64,000 nucleotides of DNA from Cutibacterium porci (GTDB taxonomy: Bacteria; Actinomycetota; Actinomycetes; Propionibacteriales; Propionibacteriaceae), in NCBI RefSeq assembly GCF_009696315.1, contig NZ_VUMG01000001.1, forward strand, positions 496,001-560,000. The letters run 5' to 3'. Made by a program: the position numbers and the translations under genes. Shown here in pieces: positions 53,787 to 62,172 of this stretch (position 1 is the stretch's first letter; each line of letters begins with the position of its first letter). The notes beneath the pieces were generated by a model. That model was not told where the DNA came from and made no database searches. It worked only from the letters and a program-made list of their open reading frames with translations.

Positions 53787-54545
53787 TCAAAGAGTGATCG
53801 TCAGGCCGTCATCGACCCGACCAATAGGGCTGGTGAGCTCGTCGTGGTCGACCCAGGCGCGCCAGCATTCCAGTTGATAGGGCAGACGCAACCCGCTCGT
53901 TCCGGCAGAATCGTCGGCAAGTGCGGCAACCTTCGTGAGTAATTCGGAGCGGGCGTCAGAATCAAGGGCTCGCACTGCTGGCCGGGCCGCAGCCATCGCG
54001 ATGAGAGAGTCGCGGTCGACCGGCACCCACAGGCGCTTGGTGGTGTGTTCGTCCTCTGGGAAGTATGTGCTGGAGATGAGTTCGTTTACTGACTCGGTGC
54101 CGTAGTCGCCGCTCATAGCGCTCTCGTCGACGGTACGTAGGAGTGCCGCAAGACGCTTGACCCACGGGATGGTGTCATCGCGGACGAGCCACGAGACGCC
54201 GAGGACGCTGCCTGGGCGTAGGACGCGGGCGATTTCGGGCAAGACGAGGCCGGGGGCGAGTTCGTGAAAGCCCTGGTGTACCACGACAGCGTCGAAACAG
54301 GCGGAATTGAGGGGCAGCGATTCTGGGGCACCGCAGACGGCCATAACACCGGGGATGCGGTTAAGTCTCGCAGCCGCATCAGGATCGCGATGTACGGCAA
54401 GGACGTCAGCGCCGTGAGAGGCTACGGCACGGCAATGAGTGACAGTCGGGCACAGCACAATGACTCGGTCACCCGGGTTGACACGTCCGGCAGTCAGCCA
54501 GTCGAATGTGCCGCTGGGTAGATGCGGTGTAGAGGAGACTGCCAT
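53787..54545 (-). CDS. SAM-dependent methyltransferase-like protein
   Basis: 252 aa. The fold is a class I methyltransferase (VIVLCPTVTHCRAVASHGADVLAVHRD, FDAVVVHQGFHELAP, EIARVLRPGSVLGVSWLV), with the strand-4 and post-loop features of UbiE-like enzymes. Motif I lacks the GxGxG glycines (VLCPTVTH), so cofactor binding is doubtful or altered. A close counterpart lies by the tad locus in several actinobacteria. Target unknown. Confidence 0.82.
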   Translation of the reverse strand: MAVSSTPHLPSGTFDWLTAGRVNPGDRVIVLCPTVTHCRAVASHGADVLAVHRDPDAAARLNRIPGVMAVCGAPESLPLNSACFDAVVVHQGFHELAPGLVLPEIARVLRPGSVLGVSWLVRDDTIPWVKRLAALLRTVDESAMSGDYGTESVNELISSTYFPEDEHTTKRLWVPVDRDSLIAMAAARPAVRALDSDARSELLTKVAALADDSAGTSGLRLPYQLECWRAWVDHDELTSPIGRVDDGLTITL

Positions 54546-54595
54546 GGCCCCAATTGTAATGGCCTCGACTGTCGAGGGAATCGTCGTCTAGGGGG

Positions 54596-54688
54596 TTGTC
54601 CACAGCGGGTCACCGGTGAGGTGAGGCAGTTATCCACAGATCTGAAGTGAGGTGATGGATTCCGCAGCCTCCGACGATAACTGAAGGT
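54596..54688 (+). promoter_or_regulatory. Promoter of the tad operon with two DnaA-box-like sites
   Basis: TTGTCCACA (54,596-54,604), 25 bp, TTATCCACAG (54,630-54,639), 30 bp, then TCCGACGATAACTGAAGGT (54,670-54,688) directly followed by the ATG. The same three blocks at the same distances precede the flp gene at 58,477-58,569. GATAAC lies 7 nt before the ATG, in the position for a leaderless start. Both 9-mers match actinobacterial DnaA-box consensus forms. Confidence 0.75.
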
Positions 54689-55747
54689 ATGAAAACTCTT
54701 AGACAGCGACAGGACGGTGCGTCGGGTCGGCCTGCGCCCAGTGCTGCCCCGGAGGAGACAGCGGTTGTCTTGGTGACTCGGGACGGTCGTTTGGCGGAGG
54801 TCGTCGGATCAGTAGCTGCCAGTGGTGGGGTCGGCGTCGATGTTGTGGGGGACCGTGAAGCCGTCTCGCAGGCGTGGCCGAGGCATAGCCCGTTGCTGGT
54901 AGGGGCGGACATGGCTGGGTCGGTCATGGCGTGGGGTCTACCGCCACGGCCCGGCACTCACGTCGTCGGCTTCGACGCTGAGGAGGCGGCACGCTGGTCG
55001 GCTGGACTATCGGCCAGCGTCATCGTCATACCGCAAGCCAACCAGGTGCTTACCGAAATCCTTCATGACGAATTAGCGACGACGTCGAGGGCCACCGTCG
55101 TCCAGGTGAGGTCGAGCGGAGGAGGAACCGGGGTGAGCACATTGGCAGCGGGTTTGGCGTGGGCTGCTGCGAGGCTGGGGATGAGGGTCGGGCTGGTTGA
55201 ACTTGATGCCAGCGTCGGTGGGATCGACCTGCTGTTAGGTATTGAGAGAAAGGACGGATGGCGTTGGCCCGAGTTGGCGTCGGCTCGCGGGGTGACGACC
55301 GATCTAGGCTCTCACTTGCCATCCCTCGACGGGGTCGAGGTTGTGAGTGCGGGCAGGGTCAATGCTTATGTGCCGCCGGCAGCTCGTAGGGCCGTGGTCG
55401 ATTCCTTGGCCGGAGATCACGATCTTGTCGTCGTGGATCCGGGAGGTCTCGATGCCCCGGAGGTCACGGTAGACGTCAAGGTTGGCGTGGTGGCCGCTGA
55501 CCTGAGATCGGTCATGACGGCCAGGAGGCGGGACCTTCCTGATGTGCTCGTAGCGCGTCGTGGTCCTGGGCGATCTATGCCTGACGACGACGTCGAATCG
55601 GTGTTGGGAGTCCGGCCAGACCTGACGATCAACGATGACCGCCGATTGGCTCGTGGCCACAGCGATGGGGAACCGCCATGGGTGATGGCCTCTCGACGAT
55701 GGCGGCGCGGGTGCGCAGAGCTTGTCGAGCAGGTGATCGGATCATGA
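54689..55747 (+). CDS. TadZ/Ssd-like septum-site-type ATPase
   Basis: 352 aa. N-terminal receiver-like domain (VVLVTRDGRLAEVVGSVA, residues 25-115), then a MinD/ParA-like domain: VRSSGGGTGVSTLAAGLAWAA as deviant Walker A (no Lys at the classical place), VGLVELDASVGGIDLLLG and HDLVVVDPGG. Homologous in order and build to M. tuberculosis Rv3660c (Ssd) and to TadZ, which places the pilus machine at a cell site. ATG directly follows the promoter block, and the stop overlaps tadA. Confidence 0.9.
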   Translation: MKTLRQRQDGASGRPAPSAAPEETAVVLVTRDGRLAEVVGSVAASGGVGVDVVGDREAVSQAWPRHSPLLVGADMAGSVMAWGLPPRPGTHVVGFDAEEAARWSAGLSASVIVIPQANQVLTEILHDELATTSRATVVQVRSSGGGTGVSTLAAGLAWAAARLGMRVGLVELDASVGGIDLLLGIERKDGWRWPELASARGVTTDLGSHLPSLDGVEVVSAGRVNAYVPPAARRAVVDSLAGDHDLVVVDPGGLDAPEVTVDVKVGVVAADLRSVMTARRRDLPDVLVARRGPGRSMPDDDVESVLGVRPDLTINDDRRLARGHSDGEPPWVMASRRWRRGCAELVEQVIGS

Positions 55748-56910
55748 GCGGGGACGGGCCAGACCTCCAACTCGTCGAGCAGGTGCGACGCCAACTGGCT
55801 GGCCTTGCGCGAGACTGGACGCCGATGGATGTTGCTCACGCCATTCTCGACTGTGGCCGGGTGGCTTCAGACAAAACCGTGCTATCGGTCGTCGAAGAGC
55901 TGCGTCGCACGAGCACTGGGGCGGGACGATTAGACACCTTGCTCGTCATGGACGGGGTCACAGACGTCCTCGTTAACGGCCCCGACCAAGTGTTTATCGA
56001 CCGCGGGCAAGGCTTGGAACTCACCGACGTCACCTTTAGCGGACCTGAGGAAGTGAGGGCTCTCGCTGTGCGCCTGGCCGCCGCGGTGGGGCGTCGACTC
56101 GACGACGGTAATCCGTGGGTGGATGCTCGGCTACCCGACGGTACCCGGGTTCACGCTGTCTTGGACGTGCTGGCTAGGCCGGGGACCTGCCTCAGTCTGC
56201 GAGTGCCATCACGACGCTGTCTGTCCCTGGACGACTGGGTTGCCGGGGGCTCGATGGCACCGAGATGCCGACAGATGATCGACGCGATCTTGGGTCGAAA
56301 GCTGGCCTTCTTAGTGACTGGGGGCACCGGAACCGGTAAGACGACCCTGCTTGCAGCGATGCTGACCAGCTTGCCGCCGGACCAAAGACTGGTCATCGTC
56401 GAGGACTCCCGGGAGATCTGGATCGACCATCCGCATTGGGTGTCAATGGAGGCCCGTGCAGCCAACTCTGAGGGCAAAGGCTCGGTGACACTGACCGATT
56501 TGGTCCGCCAGTGCTTGAGAATGAGGCCCGACCGAATCGTCCTTGGAGAGGTGCGAGGGGCGGAACTGCGGGACCTCCTCATGGCTCTCAACACTGGCCA
56601 CGAGGGCGGCTGCGGGACGGTGCACGCCAATGGTGTAGCCGAAGTGCCGGCCCGGCTGGAAGCACTGGCGGCACTGGGAGGGCTATCTCGTGAGGCAGCA
56701 TCGGCTCAAATCACGGCAGCCCTCCACGCCGTCATCCACGTGGAAAGAGGAGAGAAGGGACGACGGGTAGCAGAGATCGGGGTCTTCGCTGATGCAGGGG
56801 GCCGCGCTGTGGTTTTGCCTGCCGTGCGGTGGGACTCCGACGGAATCATGTCTTGTGGCGACGGTGCGGGCAGGTTGTCTCAGTTGCTTGGAATGGAGGT
56901 GGCGCGATGA
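55744..56910 (+). CDS. tadA: Type II/IV secretion ATPase TadA/CpaF
   Basis: 388 aa; ATG overlaps the previous stop. N-terminal domain with VTDVLVNGPDQVFID, then GGTGTGKTTLL (Walker A), EDSREIWI (Asp box), RIVLGEVRG (Walker B) and HEGGCGTVHAN (His box). It powers assembly of Flp pili. Standard length for the actinobacterial short form. Confidence 0.95.
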   Translation: MSGDGPDLQLVEQVRRQLAGLARDWTPMDVAHAILDCGRVASDKTVLSVVEELRRTSTGAGRLDTLLVMDGVTDVLVNGPDQVFIDRGQGLELTDVTFSGPEEVRALAVRLAAAVGRRLDDGNPWVDARLPDGTRVHAVLDVLARPGTCLSLRVPSRRCLSLDDWVAGGSMAPRCRQMIDAILGRKLAFLVTGGTGTGKTTLLAAMLTSLPPDQRLVIVEDSREIWIDHPHWVSMEARAANSEGKGSVTLTDLVRQCLRMRPDRIVLGEVRGAELRDLLMALNTGHEGGCGTVHANGVAEVPARLEALAALGGLSREAASAQITAALHAVIHVERGEKGRRVAEIGVFADAGGRAVVLPAVRWDSDGIMSCGDGAGRLSQLLGMEVAR

Positions 56911-57677
56911 CAGTCATCGGGGCGGCTGTGCTGATGGGTTTGTCGGTATGGATGATGACGCCACCGGCTGTGAGGAACCAGGAGGAGCGGCGTCTACCAA
57001 CATGGTTCGCAATCCCAGTGGGGTTTGTAGTGTCGTGGATGGTTTTTGGCGCGAGCGGCGTGGTGTGGGCCGTCATGGCGGTGGCTGTGGTCGCGACGGT
57101 GTTCGTCGTTGTGCAGCGTCAGCGTCGACGAGCTCAGATTCTTAAGGGCGGTCGCGAGGTGGCTCGGGCGACGCGGGCGCTTGCTGGACGGGTGTCGGTG
57201 GGGGAGATCCCCGCGGTGGCTTTAGAGCATGTGGCTGACGACGTCGACGTATTGGCCCAGGCTAGGCGGGCTCAGGCAGTAGGAGGAAGCGTCCCCGACG
57301 CTCTCGTGGCGACCTCTCGACAACCGGGGATGGCTGGCTTGCTGCCACTAGCCCATGCTTGGCAGTTGGCGGCGGCGACAGGTGCGCCGCTTGCCCCAGC
57401 GGCGAGATCTGTGGCGCAAGGGACAGCCCGACGAGCGCGACTGGAAGCCACCCTCGACTCCGAACTCGCGGCTGCCCGGGCGTCGGGACGGATCATGGGT
57501 CTGTTACCCCTAGTCGGCTTACTCATGGGCCATGTTGTTGGGGCGCGTCCAACGGTATTCCTTACGACCACATGGTTAGGGCGGGCCTGCCTGCTGGGAT
57601 CGACTCTCCTGGCATGTATTGGGGTGTTGTGGAGTGAGTCTCTGGCCGATCGAGTGGCGAGGCAGGCGCTGCCATGA
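56907..57677 (+). CDS. tadB: TadB-like inner-membrane platform protein
   Basis: 256 aa; ATGA overlap with tadA. Two membrane helices near the N-terminus (about 1-17 and 32-68), a cytoplasmic T2SF-type helical domain (GGSVPDALVATSRQPGMAGLLP, EATLDSELAAARASGRIM) and two C-terminal helices. The GxxLxxAL-type core of type II secretion F proteins is partly recognisable. Platform for the pilus motor. Confidence 0.9.
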   Translation: MTVIGAAVLMGLSVWMMTPPAVRNQEERRLPTWFAIPVGFVVSWMVFGASGVVWAVMAVAVVATVFVVVQRQRRRAQILKGGREVARATRALAGRVSVGEIPAVALEHVADDVDVLAQARRAQAVGGSVPDALVATSRQPGMAGLLPLAHAWQLAAATGAPLAPAARSVAQGTARRARLEATLDSELAAARASGRIMGLLPLVGLLMGHVVGARPTVFLTTTWLGRACLLGSTLLACIGVLWSESLADRVARQALP

Positions 57678-58423
57678 CCGACATTGATGGGACGGTGACC
57701 CTCCTCACGGCAATGGTTCTAGCCGGGATGGCAGCGTGGATGGCCGTCTTACCGGCAGCGCGGGCACGCACTGACGATGAGAAGCCACCTCCGCCGTGGC
57801 TGGTCCCCCGCCCCGGTGCTCCAGCCCCGCAGCTGAGGGTGCTGGCCGGGCTGGTGGCGGCTTGTGCGATCTTTGCAGGCTTGCCATGGCCACTTCCAGT
57901 GACGGCGGGGTTATCCGCATTGGGAGGGACAGTGGTGTGGTGGGGGACTGGCCGACTTGAGTCTGCGGGACATAGACGCGTAGAACAGCGCCGCGCGGCA
58001 CAACTGCCTGAGACACTCATGATGCTTGCGAGTGCGATGGAGGCTGGTCTGCCTTTGCGAGCGGCAGTAACGACCGTCGCCGACTCGTTAGAAGGGCCAT
58101 GTGCTGAGGACCTGCGTCGATTGGCGTTAGCCTTGGCGGCAGGCGTCCCGGACTCAACAGCGTGGAACGATCTCGCATCGGTGACGGTGTGGCGTGATCC
58201 AGCTCAGGATGTCTCACGAGCCGTGAACTCTGGTGAAGGGATAAGTGAGCTGTTGTCAGCTCACGCTGCGCAGCTGCAAGTCGCGGCCGCAGAAAAGGCC
58301 GAGAAGAGCGCGCGCAAAGCTGGTGTCGACGCCATCGGTCCATTGGTGTGCTGTCACTTGCCGGCTTTCCTGCTAGTAGGGGTGGTACCAATTATCGCCG
58401 GGATGGTGCTGGGAGCGCTGTGA
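57674..58423 (+). CDS. tadC: TadC-like platform protein
   Basis: 249 aa; ATGA overlap. Helices at about 8-27 and 53-95, then the T2SF domain (LPETLMMLASAMEAGLPLRAAV, ISELLSAHAAQLQVAAAEKAEKSARKAGVDAIGPLVCCHLPAFLLVGVVPI split over the loop and last helix). It pairs with TadB in the membrane. End of the first tad unit; flp follows after 200 bp with its own promoter. Confidence 0.9.
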   Translation: MTDIDGTVTLLTAMVLAGMAAWMAVLPAARARTDDEKPPPPWLVPRPGAPAPQLRVLAGLVAACAIFAGLPWPLPVTAGLSALGGTVVWWGTGRLESAGHRRVEQRRAAQLPETLMMLASAMEAGLPLRAAVTTVADSLEGPCAEDLRRLALALAAGVPDSTAWNDLASVTVWRDPAQDVSRAVNSGEGISELLSAHAAQLQVAAAEKAEKSARKAGVDAIGPLVCCHLPAFLLVGVVPIIAGMVLGAL

Positions 58424-58476
58424 CGATGCGGGCTGTGCCCTTACGGCATGGCCCGCATCATGCTGTTCGGAGGTGG

Positions 58477-58569
58477 TTGTCCACAAGGGACTTGGGTGGT
58501 CGCTGGCAGGTTATCCACAGAAATAAAACTGGCTGACGAATTTCGGTGGTTCCGACGACAACTGAAGGT
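58477..58569 (+). promoter_or_regulatory. flp promoter with the same DnaA-box-like pair
   Basis: TTGTCCACA (58,477-58,485), 25 bp, TTATCCACAG (58,511-58,520), 30 bp, TCCGACGACAACTGAAGGT (58,551-58,569), then a GTG at 58,570 that is in frame with flp. The block spacing is exactly that of the promoter at 54,596. Confidence 0.75.
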
Positions 58570-58632
58570 GTGAGGCGAGGGTCTCACAAAGGTCGGGAAT
58601 GGCCCGGCCGGATGAACAGACAGGAGACGACA

Positions 58633-58920
58633 GTGTCTGAGAACACCGATCCAACGACGGAACCCGTCATCTCTGCTAGGTCTCTCGACCTGGTCGGCGC
58701 GACCGATGCGGCACAACCCCGTTATCGACGACGTTACCGCGTAGCGCGTAACAAGATCGTTGGTCGAGGTATGGCCACCGCGGAGTACGCCGTCGGCATG
58801 CTTGCCGCCGTCGCGCTAGCCCTGGTCTTACTCAAGATCATTACCCATCAAGAGGTCTTCACAAAGTTGCTGAAGCTGGTCGTCAGCATCATTGGTAAGG
58901 CGGGAGGCATGCTGCCGTGA
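58633..58920 (+). CDS. Flp-type pilin (DUF4244)
   Basis: 95 aa from a GTG with AGGAGA at 5 nt; a leaderless start at GTG 58,570 (116 aa) fits the promoter and cannot be excluded. After a polar leader, the prepilin site GRG|MATAEYAVGM begins the hydrophobic helix AVGMLAAVALALVLLKIIT. The Glu in AEYA corresponds to Glu5 of type IV pilins. Major subunit of the Tad pilus, as Rv3656c in M. tuberculosis. Confidence 0.9.
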   Translation: MSENTDPTTEPVISARSLDLVGATDAAQPRYRRRYRVARNKIVGRGMATAEYAVGMLAAVALALVLLKIITHQEVFTKLLKLVVSIIGKAGGMLP

Positions 58921-59327
58921 TCCGGCTGACTCGTCGTGGCGGGCGCTCTGGGGCATCCGCCACGCTGGGTCGCTCCCCGCGGCGATCCCGGCAGTACCTG
59001 TCGCGGGGAATGGTGACGGTCGAGTTGGCTGTCAGTCTCATCGCGGCCGCCTTGGTGGTGGTAGCCAGCTGCTGGGTGGTGGGGTTAGTGGTCGTTGAGG
59101 ACGCGTGCCGTACAACGGCTGCGCAGGTGGCCCGTCAGGTGGCCCGTGGAGATACGGAGTCAGCTCGACAGGCTGAAAGAAACGCACCTACTGGGGCGAA
59201 GGTGTCCACTTCCACGTCTGGTGGCTGGGTGACCGTGACTGTTCGGGTTGACCGATCGTTGGGGAGGATCGGTCCGGTACACCTGCGCGGGCAGGCTCGC
59301 TCTCCGATGGAACCGGGGCAATCATGA
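58917..59327 (+). CDS. TadE-like minor pilin
   Basis: 136 aa, GTG overlapping the flp stop as GTGA. Basic leader, then SRGMVTVELAVSLIAAALVVVASCWVVGLVVV with the prepilin-type Gly|Met...Glu pattern, written here in parts: SRGMVTVELAV and SLIAAALVVVASCW. The mature part is about 90 residues with Cys. Probably a pseudopilin at the pilus base or tip. Confidence 0.88.
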   Translation: MIRLTRRGGRSGASATLGRSPRRSRQYLSRGMVTVELAVSLIAAALVVVASCWVVGLVVVEDACRTTAAQVARQVARGDTESARQAERNAPTGAKVSTSTSGGWVTVTVRVDRSLGRIGPVHLRGQARSPMEPGQS

Positions 59328-59728
59328 CGAAGGTCACGTGCTTAAGAGTGCGGCCGCATGGCGCTAAGGCGGCCAGGGAACGAGGCTCGGGGACCCTACT
59401 GCTGGCGGCTGTCGGGGTGGGGTTTGTTGCGGCAGTGTGGATGTCACTGCTCGTTACCGGGTGGTGGTCAGCTGCTCATCGTGCAGAAGAGATTGCTGAC
59501 ATCGCCGCACTGGCCGCTGGGGGAGCCCAGGCTGTTGGGGAGCCCGGCTGCCCGGTGGCTGAACGCGCAGCCAGAGCCAATGGGGCCGAACTGGCGTCAT
59601 GCGTGGTCGACAGCGGAAGCGGGTTATCCGTGACGGTTGAGGTAGAGGTGCAGGTGCACCGCGGTTGGGAGCTGCCGGGAATGCCTCGCACAGTGGTGAA
59701 GTCGTCTCGGGCCGGCCCGGTTGAGTGA
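59324..59728 (+). CDS. TadE-like protein of the helicase/secretion neighbourhood
   Basis: 134 aa, ATGA overlap. One N-terminal membrane helix (GTLLLAAVGVGFVAAVWMSL) followed by an exported domain with the hallmark RAEEIADIAALAAGGA and two Cys (GCPVAER, ASCVVD) that could form a disulfide. Matches Rv3654c-like proteins. Last gene of the pilus cluster. Confidence 0.88.
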   Translation: MTKVTCLRVRPHGAKAARERGSGTLLLAAVGVGFVAAVWMSLLVTGWWSAAHRAEEIADIAALAAGGAQAVGEPGCPVAERAARANGAELASCVVDSGSGLSVTVEVEVQVHRGWELPGMPRTVVKSSRAGPVE

Positions 59729-59854
59729 GAACCTGGTGAAAGGAGGAACGACCGGTGGAAGAACATGGGTAGTCCCCAGGACGTCGGTGGTCCGTGTATT
59801 GAGGTCGTAATGAGCGAGGCGGCGGTACACGAGCGCTGTCGACGATGTGACCGG

Positions 59855-62155
59855 CTAAGCTAGCGGATCCATTGCAGCCGTGAGTGCGGCAGCTGCGGCC
59901 TTGTTGAGCATTTGGTTGGCGTTGCCGCACTTGGGTGAGACGACACACGCCGGGCACCCCGACTCGCAGCCGCATTGGGCAAGCCGGACGGCGGTGGCGT
60001 GCCACCACTCCTCGGCCTTGTTAAACCCTGATTCAGCAAAGCCAGCCCCACCAGCCTGACCGTCATGGACAACGATGGTGCAAGCCCCAGTGTCGGGCAG
60101 CATCACAGTCGACACGCCACCAACATCCCATCGGTCACACGGCGAGAACATCGGCAAGAGCCCGATGGCGGTGTGCTCAGCGCCGTGAGCGGCTCCGGCG
60201 AGATGAACGGCATCCAATGCAAGGTCATCGACGACGGTGTCAGGAATGACCCACCAACACGCCTGCGTGATCATGGTGTGGGTGGGCATGTCGAGAGCCG
60301 CAGAGTCCCACACATCATTGGTGATCTCGTCGCGGCGCAGGTATCCGACAACCTGCTCGGTCAATTCCACCTGCCCGAATGCCACATACCCCGGCCCAAA
60401 ATCCCGACGCTTCTCCTCCTGGAGGATTCTTACCGTCGACGCCGACTGCGGCTGAGTCCAATAACCCGGCAGGTCCCGGTGTACTAGGGCGTGATGTTCA
60501 GTCGGGTTGTATTCATCCACCAGCCACTGATCCCCCTGATGCAAGTACACCGCACCTGGATGCACAGTGCGGTCCGCAGCGGCTTCGTCGACCACCCCGA
60601 CGACCCTCCCGGTAGACACATCGATAATGTCAATCCCTTTGCCTGCCGCTGACCGCAGATCAATGGCGTCGACGGCCCGCTCCGGGCGGGTCCAAAACAG
60701 CCGATTTCCACGGCGTCGCAGGACGTTTTGGGCTACCAGCATCTCGCACATCCCGGTAAAGGCTGGCCCGTAAAACTCCTCGTCGGTAGGCGACAGATAT
60801 GCCTCTTGCGCAGCCGCAGCTAAATGCGGGCCAAGCACATACGGATTATCGGGATGTAAGACAGTTGATTCCACTGATGAGGTGAACAACAACTCCGGAT
60901 GCCCAAAAAGGTATTGATCCAGCGGATTCTCCCGGGCCATGAGCACCACCAAGGCGTCACGTCCTGACCTTCCGGCGCGGCCAGCCTGTTGCCACATGGC
61001 CGACAGTCGTCCGGGGTACCCGGCGATGACGACGGCGTCCATTCCCGATATATCCACACCTAATTCCAGGGCATTCGTCGCGACGACAGCCCGAATTGAG
61101 CCGTCCTGCAGTCTGGCCTCGATGCGTCGTCGGTCCTCGGGAAGGTACCCGGATCGATACGAGGCCACCTGGACTTCGCTGGTCACCCGATCCTGCGCAT
61201 GGGCAGAGATGAGTTCTGCTAGGGAACGCGAAGCGACGAAACAGATCGTCTGCAATCCGGCGTCGGCCAGATCGGCTACCAGCCCTGTCGCATCACTGGA
61301 CATCGATTCGGCAGGCTGCCACAGCACGACGTCACGGCCCGGGTGAGGGGAACAGTCTTCGTCAACGACGTTGATCTTCTCTACTCCGAGCAGACGGGCC
61401 CCGGCCTCGGCGGCGTTCGTCGAGGTCGCGCTGGATAACAGGAACACCGGATCAGCGCCATGCATCCGACAAAGCCTGCGAAGTCGGCGGATGATTTGAG
61501 CCACATGGGCGCCGAAAACCCCGCGATACCGGTGAGCTTCGTCGATGACGACATATCTCAGGCTTCCGAGCAACCCAGCCCACCGATCATGAGACGGCAG
61601 CACCGTGTGGTGCAACATGTCCGGGTTCGTGAGGACGTATCGGGCCTGCTCCCTGGCGAAGCGACGCTCAGCCTCATCAGAATCGCCATCGAGGGTCGAA
61701 ACCAGCCAATCCGTTGGCCCAACCTCGCAGCAGACCCGTTCTTGGTCATGAGCCAGGGCCTTCGTGGGGGCCAGATACAGGGCAGTGTTACGGTGCAGGG
61801 AATCCCGCAGGGACGCTGGTCGGTCGGGAGTTGGCGACTGCGGCAGCACCGGGGTGGCCGATGCCGTCGCAGCCATGATCGGTAACAAATAAGCCAACGT
61901 TTTTCCCGACGCCGTCGCGGTGCACATCGCTGCATGACGGCCCGCTCTTGCCAGCTCGGCGAATCGTGCCTGGTGTTGCCATGGCCGATGGATCCCGGCT
62001 GCTTCGACAGCGCGACGACAATCCTCAGGAAACCATGACGGCCACTCGCAGCTGCGGCCTGCTGCAGCCTTGCGATGATCGAGGTAGACCACCTGAGGGC
62101 TGGCCAACAGCCGCGACACGGCGTCGCGGGTTGATGGGACAGATGGAACGATCAC
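59855..62155 (-). CDS. DEAD/DEAH-box helicase with DUF1998 Cys domain
   Basis: 766 aa, GTG start. Helicase motifs: WQHQARFAELA Q-type region, TATASGKTLAYLLP (I), YVVIDEAHRYRG (II), LLSSAT (III), FVASRSLAEL, VATNALELGVDI and AGRAGRSGRDA (VI). The C-terminus has CGCESGCPACVVSPKCGN, a Cys cluster of the DUF1998/MrfA type. MrfA-like helicases (M. tuberculosis Rv3649 family) act in repair of crosslinks such as mitomycin damage. It runs toward the tad genes and is divergent from the methyltransferase. Confidence 0.94.
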   Translation of the reverse strand: MIVPSVPSTRDAVSRLLASPQVVYLDHRKAAAGRSCEWPSWFPEDCRRAVEAAGIHRPWQHQARFAELARAGRHAAMCTATASGKTLAYLLPIMAATASATPVLPQSPTPDRPASLRDSLHRNTALYLAPTKALAHDQERVCCEVGPTDWLVSTLDGDSDEAERRFAREQARYVLTNPDMLHHTVLPSHDRWAGLLGSLRYVVIDEAHRYRGVFGAHVAQIIRRLRRLCRMHGADPVFLLSSATSTNAAEAGARLLGVEKINVVDEDCSPHPGRDVVLWQPAESMSSDATGLVADLADAGLQTICFVASRSLAELISAHAQDRVTSEVQVASYRSGYLPEDRRRIEARLQDGSIRAVVATNALELGVDISGMDAVVIAGYPGRLSAMWQQAGRAGRSGRDALVVLMARENPLDQYLFGHPELLFTSSVESTVLHPDNPYVLGPHLAAAAQEAYLSPTDEEFYGPAFTGMCEMLVAQNVLRRRGNRLFWTRPERAVDAIDLRSAAGKGIDIIDVSTGRVVGVVDEAAADRTVHPGAVYLHQGDQWLVDEYNPTEHHALVHRDLPGYWTQPQSASTVRILQEEKRRDFGPGYVAFGQVELTEQVVGYLRRDEITNDVWDSAALDMPTHTMITQACWWVIPDTVVDDLALDAVHLAGAAHGAEHTAIGLLPMFSPCDRWDVGGVSTVMLPDTGACTIVVHDGQAGGAGFAESGFNKAEEWWHATAVRLAQCGCESGCPACVVSPKCGNANQMLNKAAAAALTAAMDPLA

Positions 62156-62172
62156 GCGCCAAGATTGCCACT

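Noticed and set aside
61948-62172. 75 additional N-terminal residues for the large methyltransferase
   Set aside because: Lies inside the divergent helicase gene and has no family likeness.
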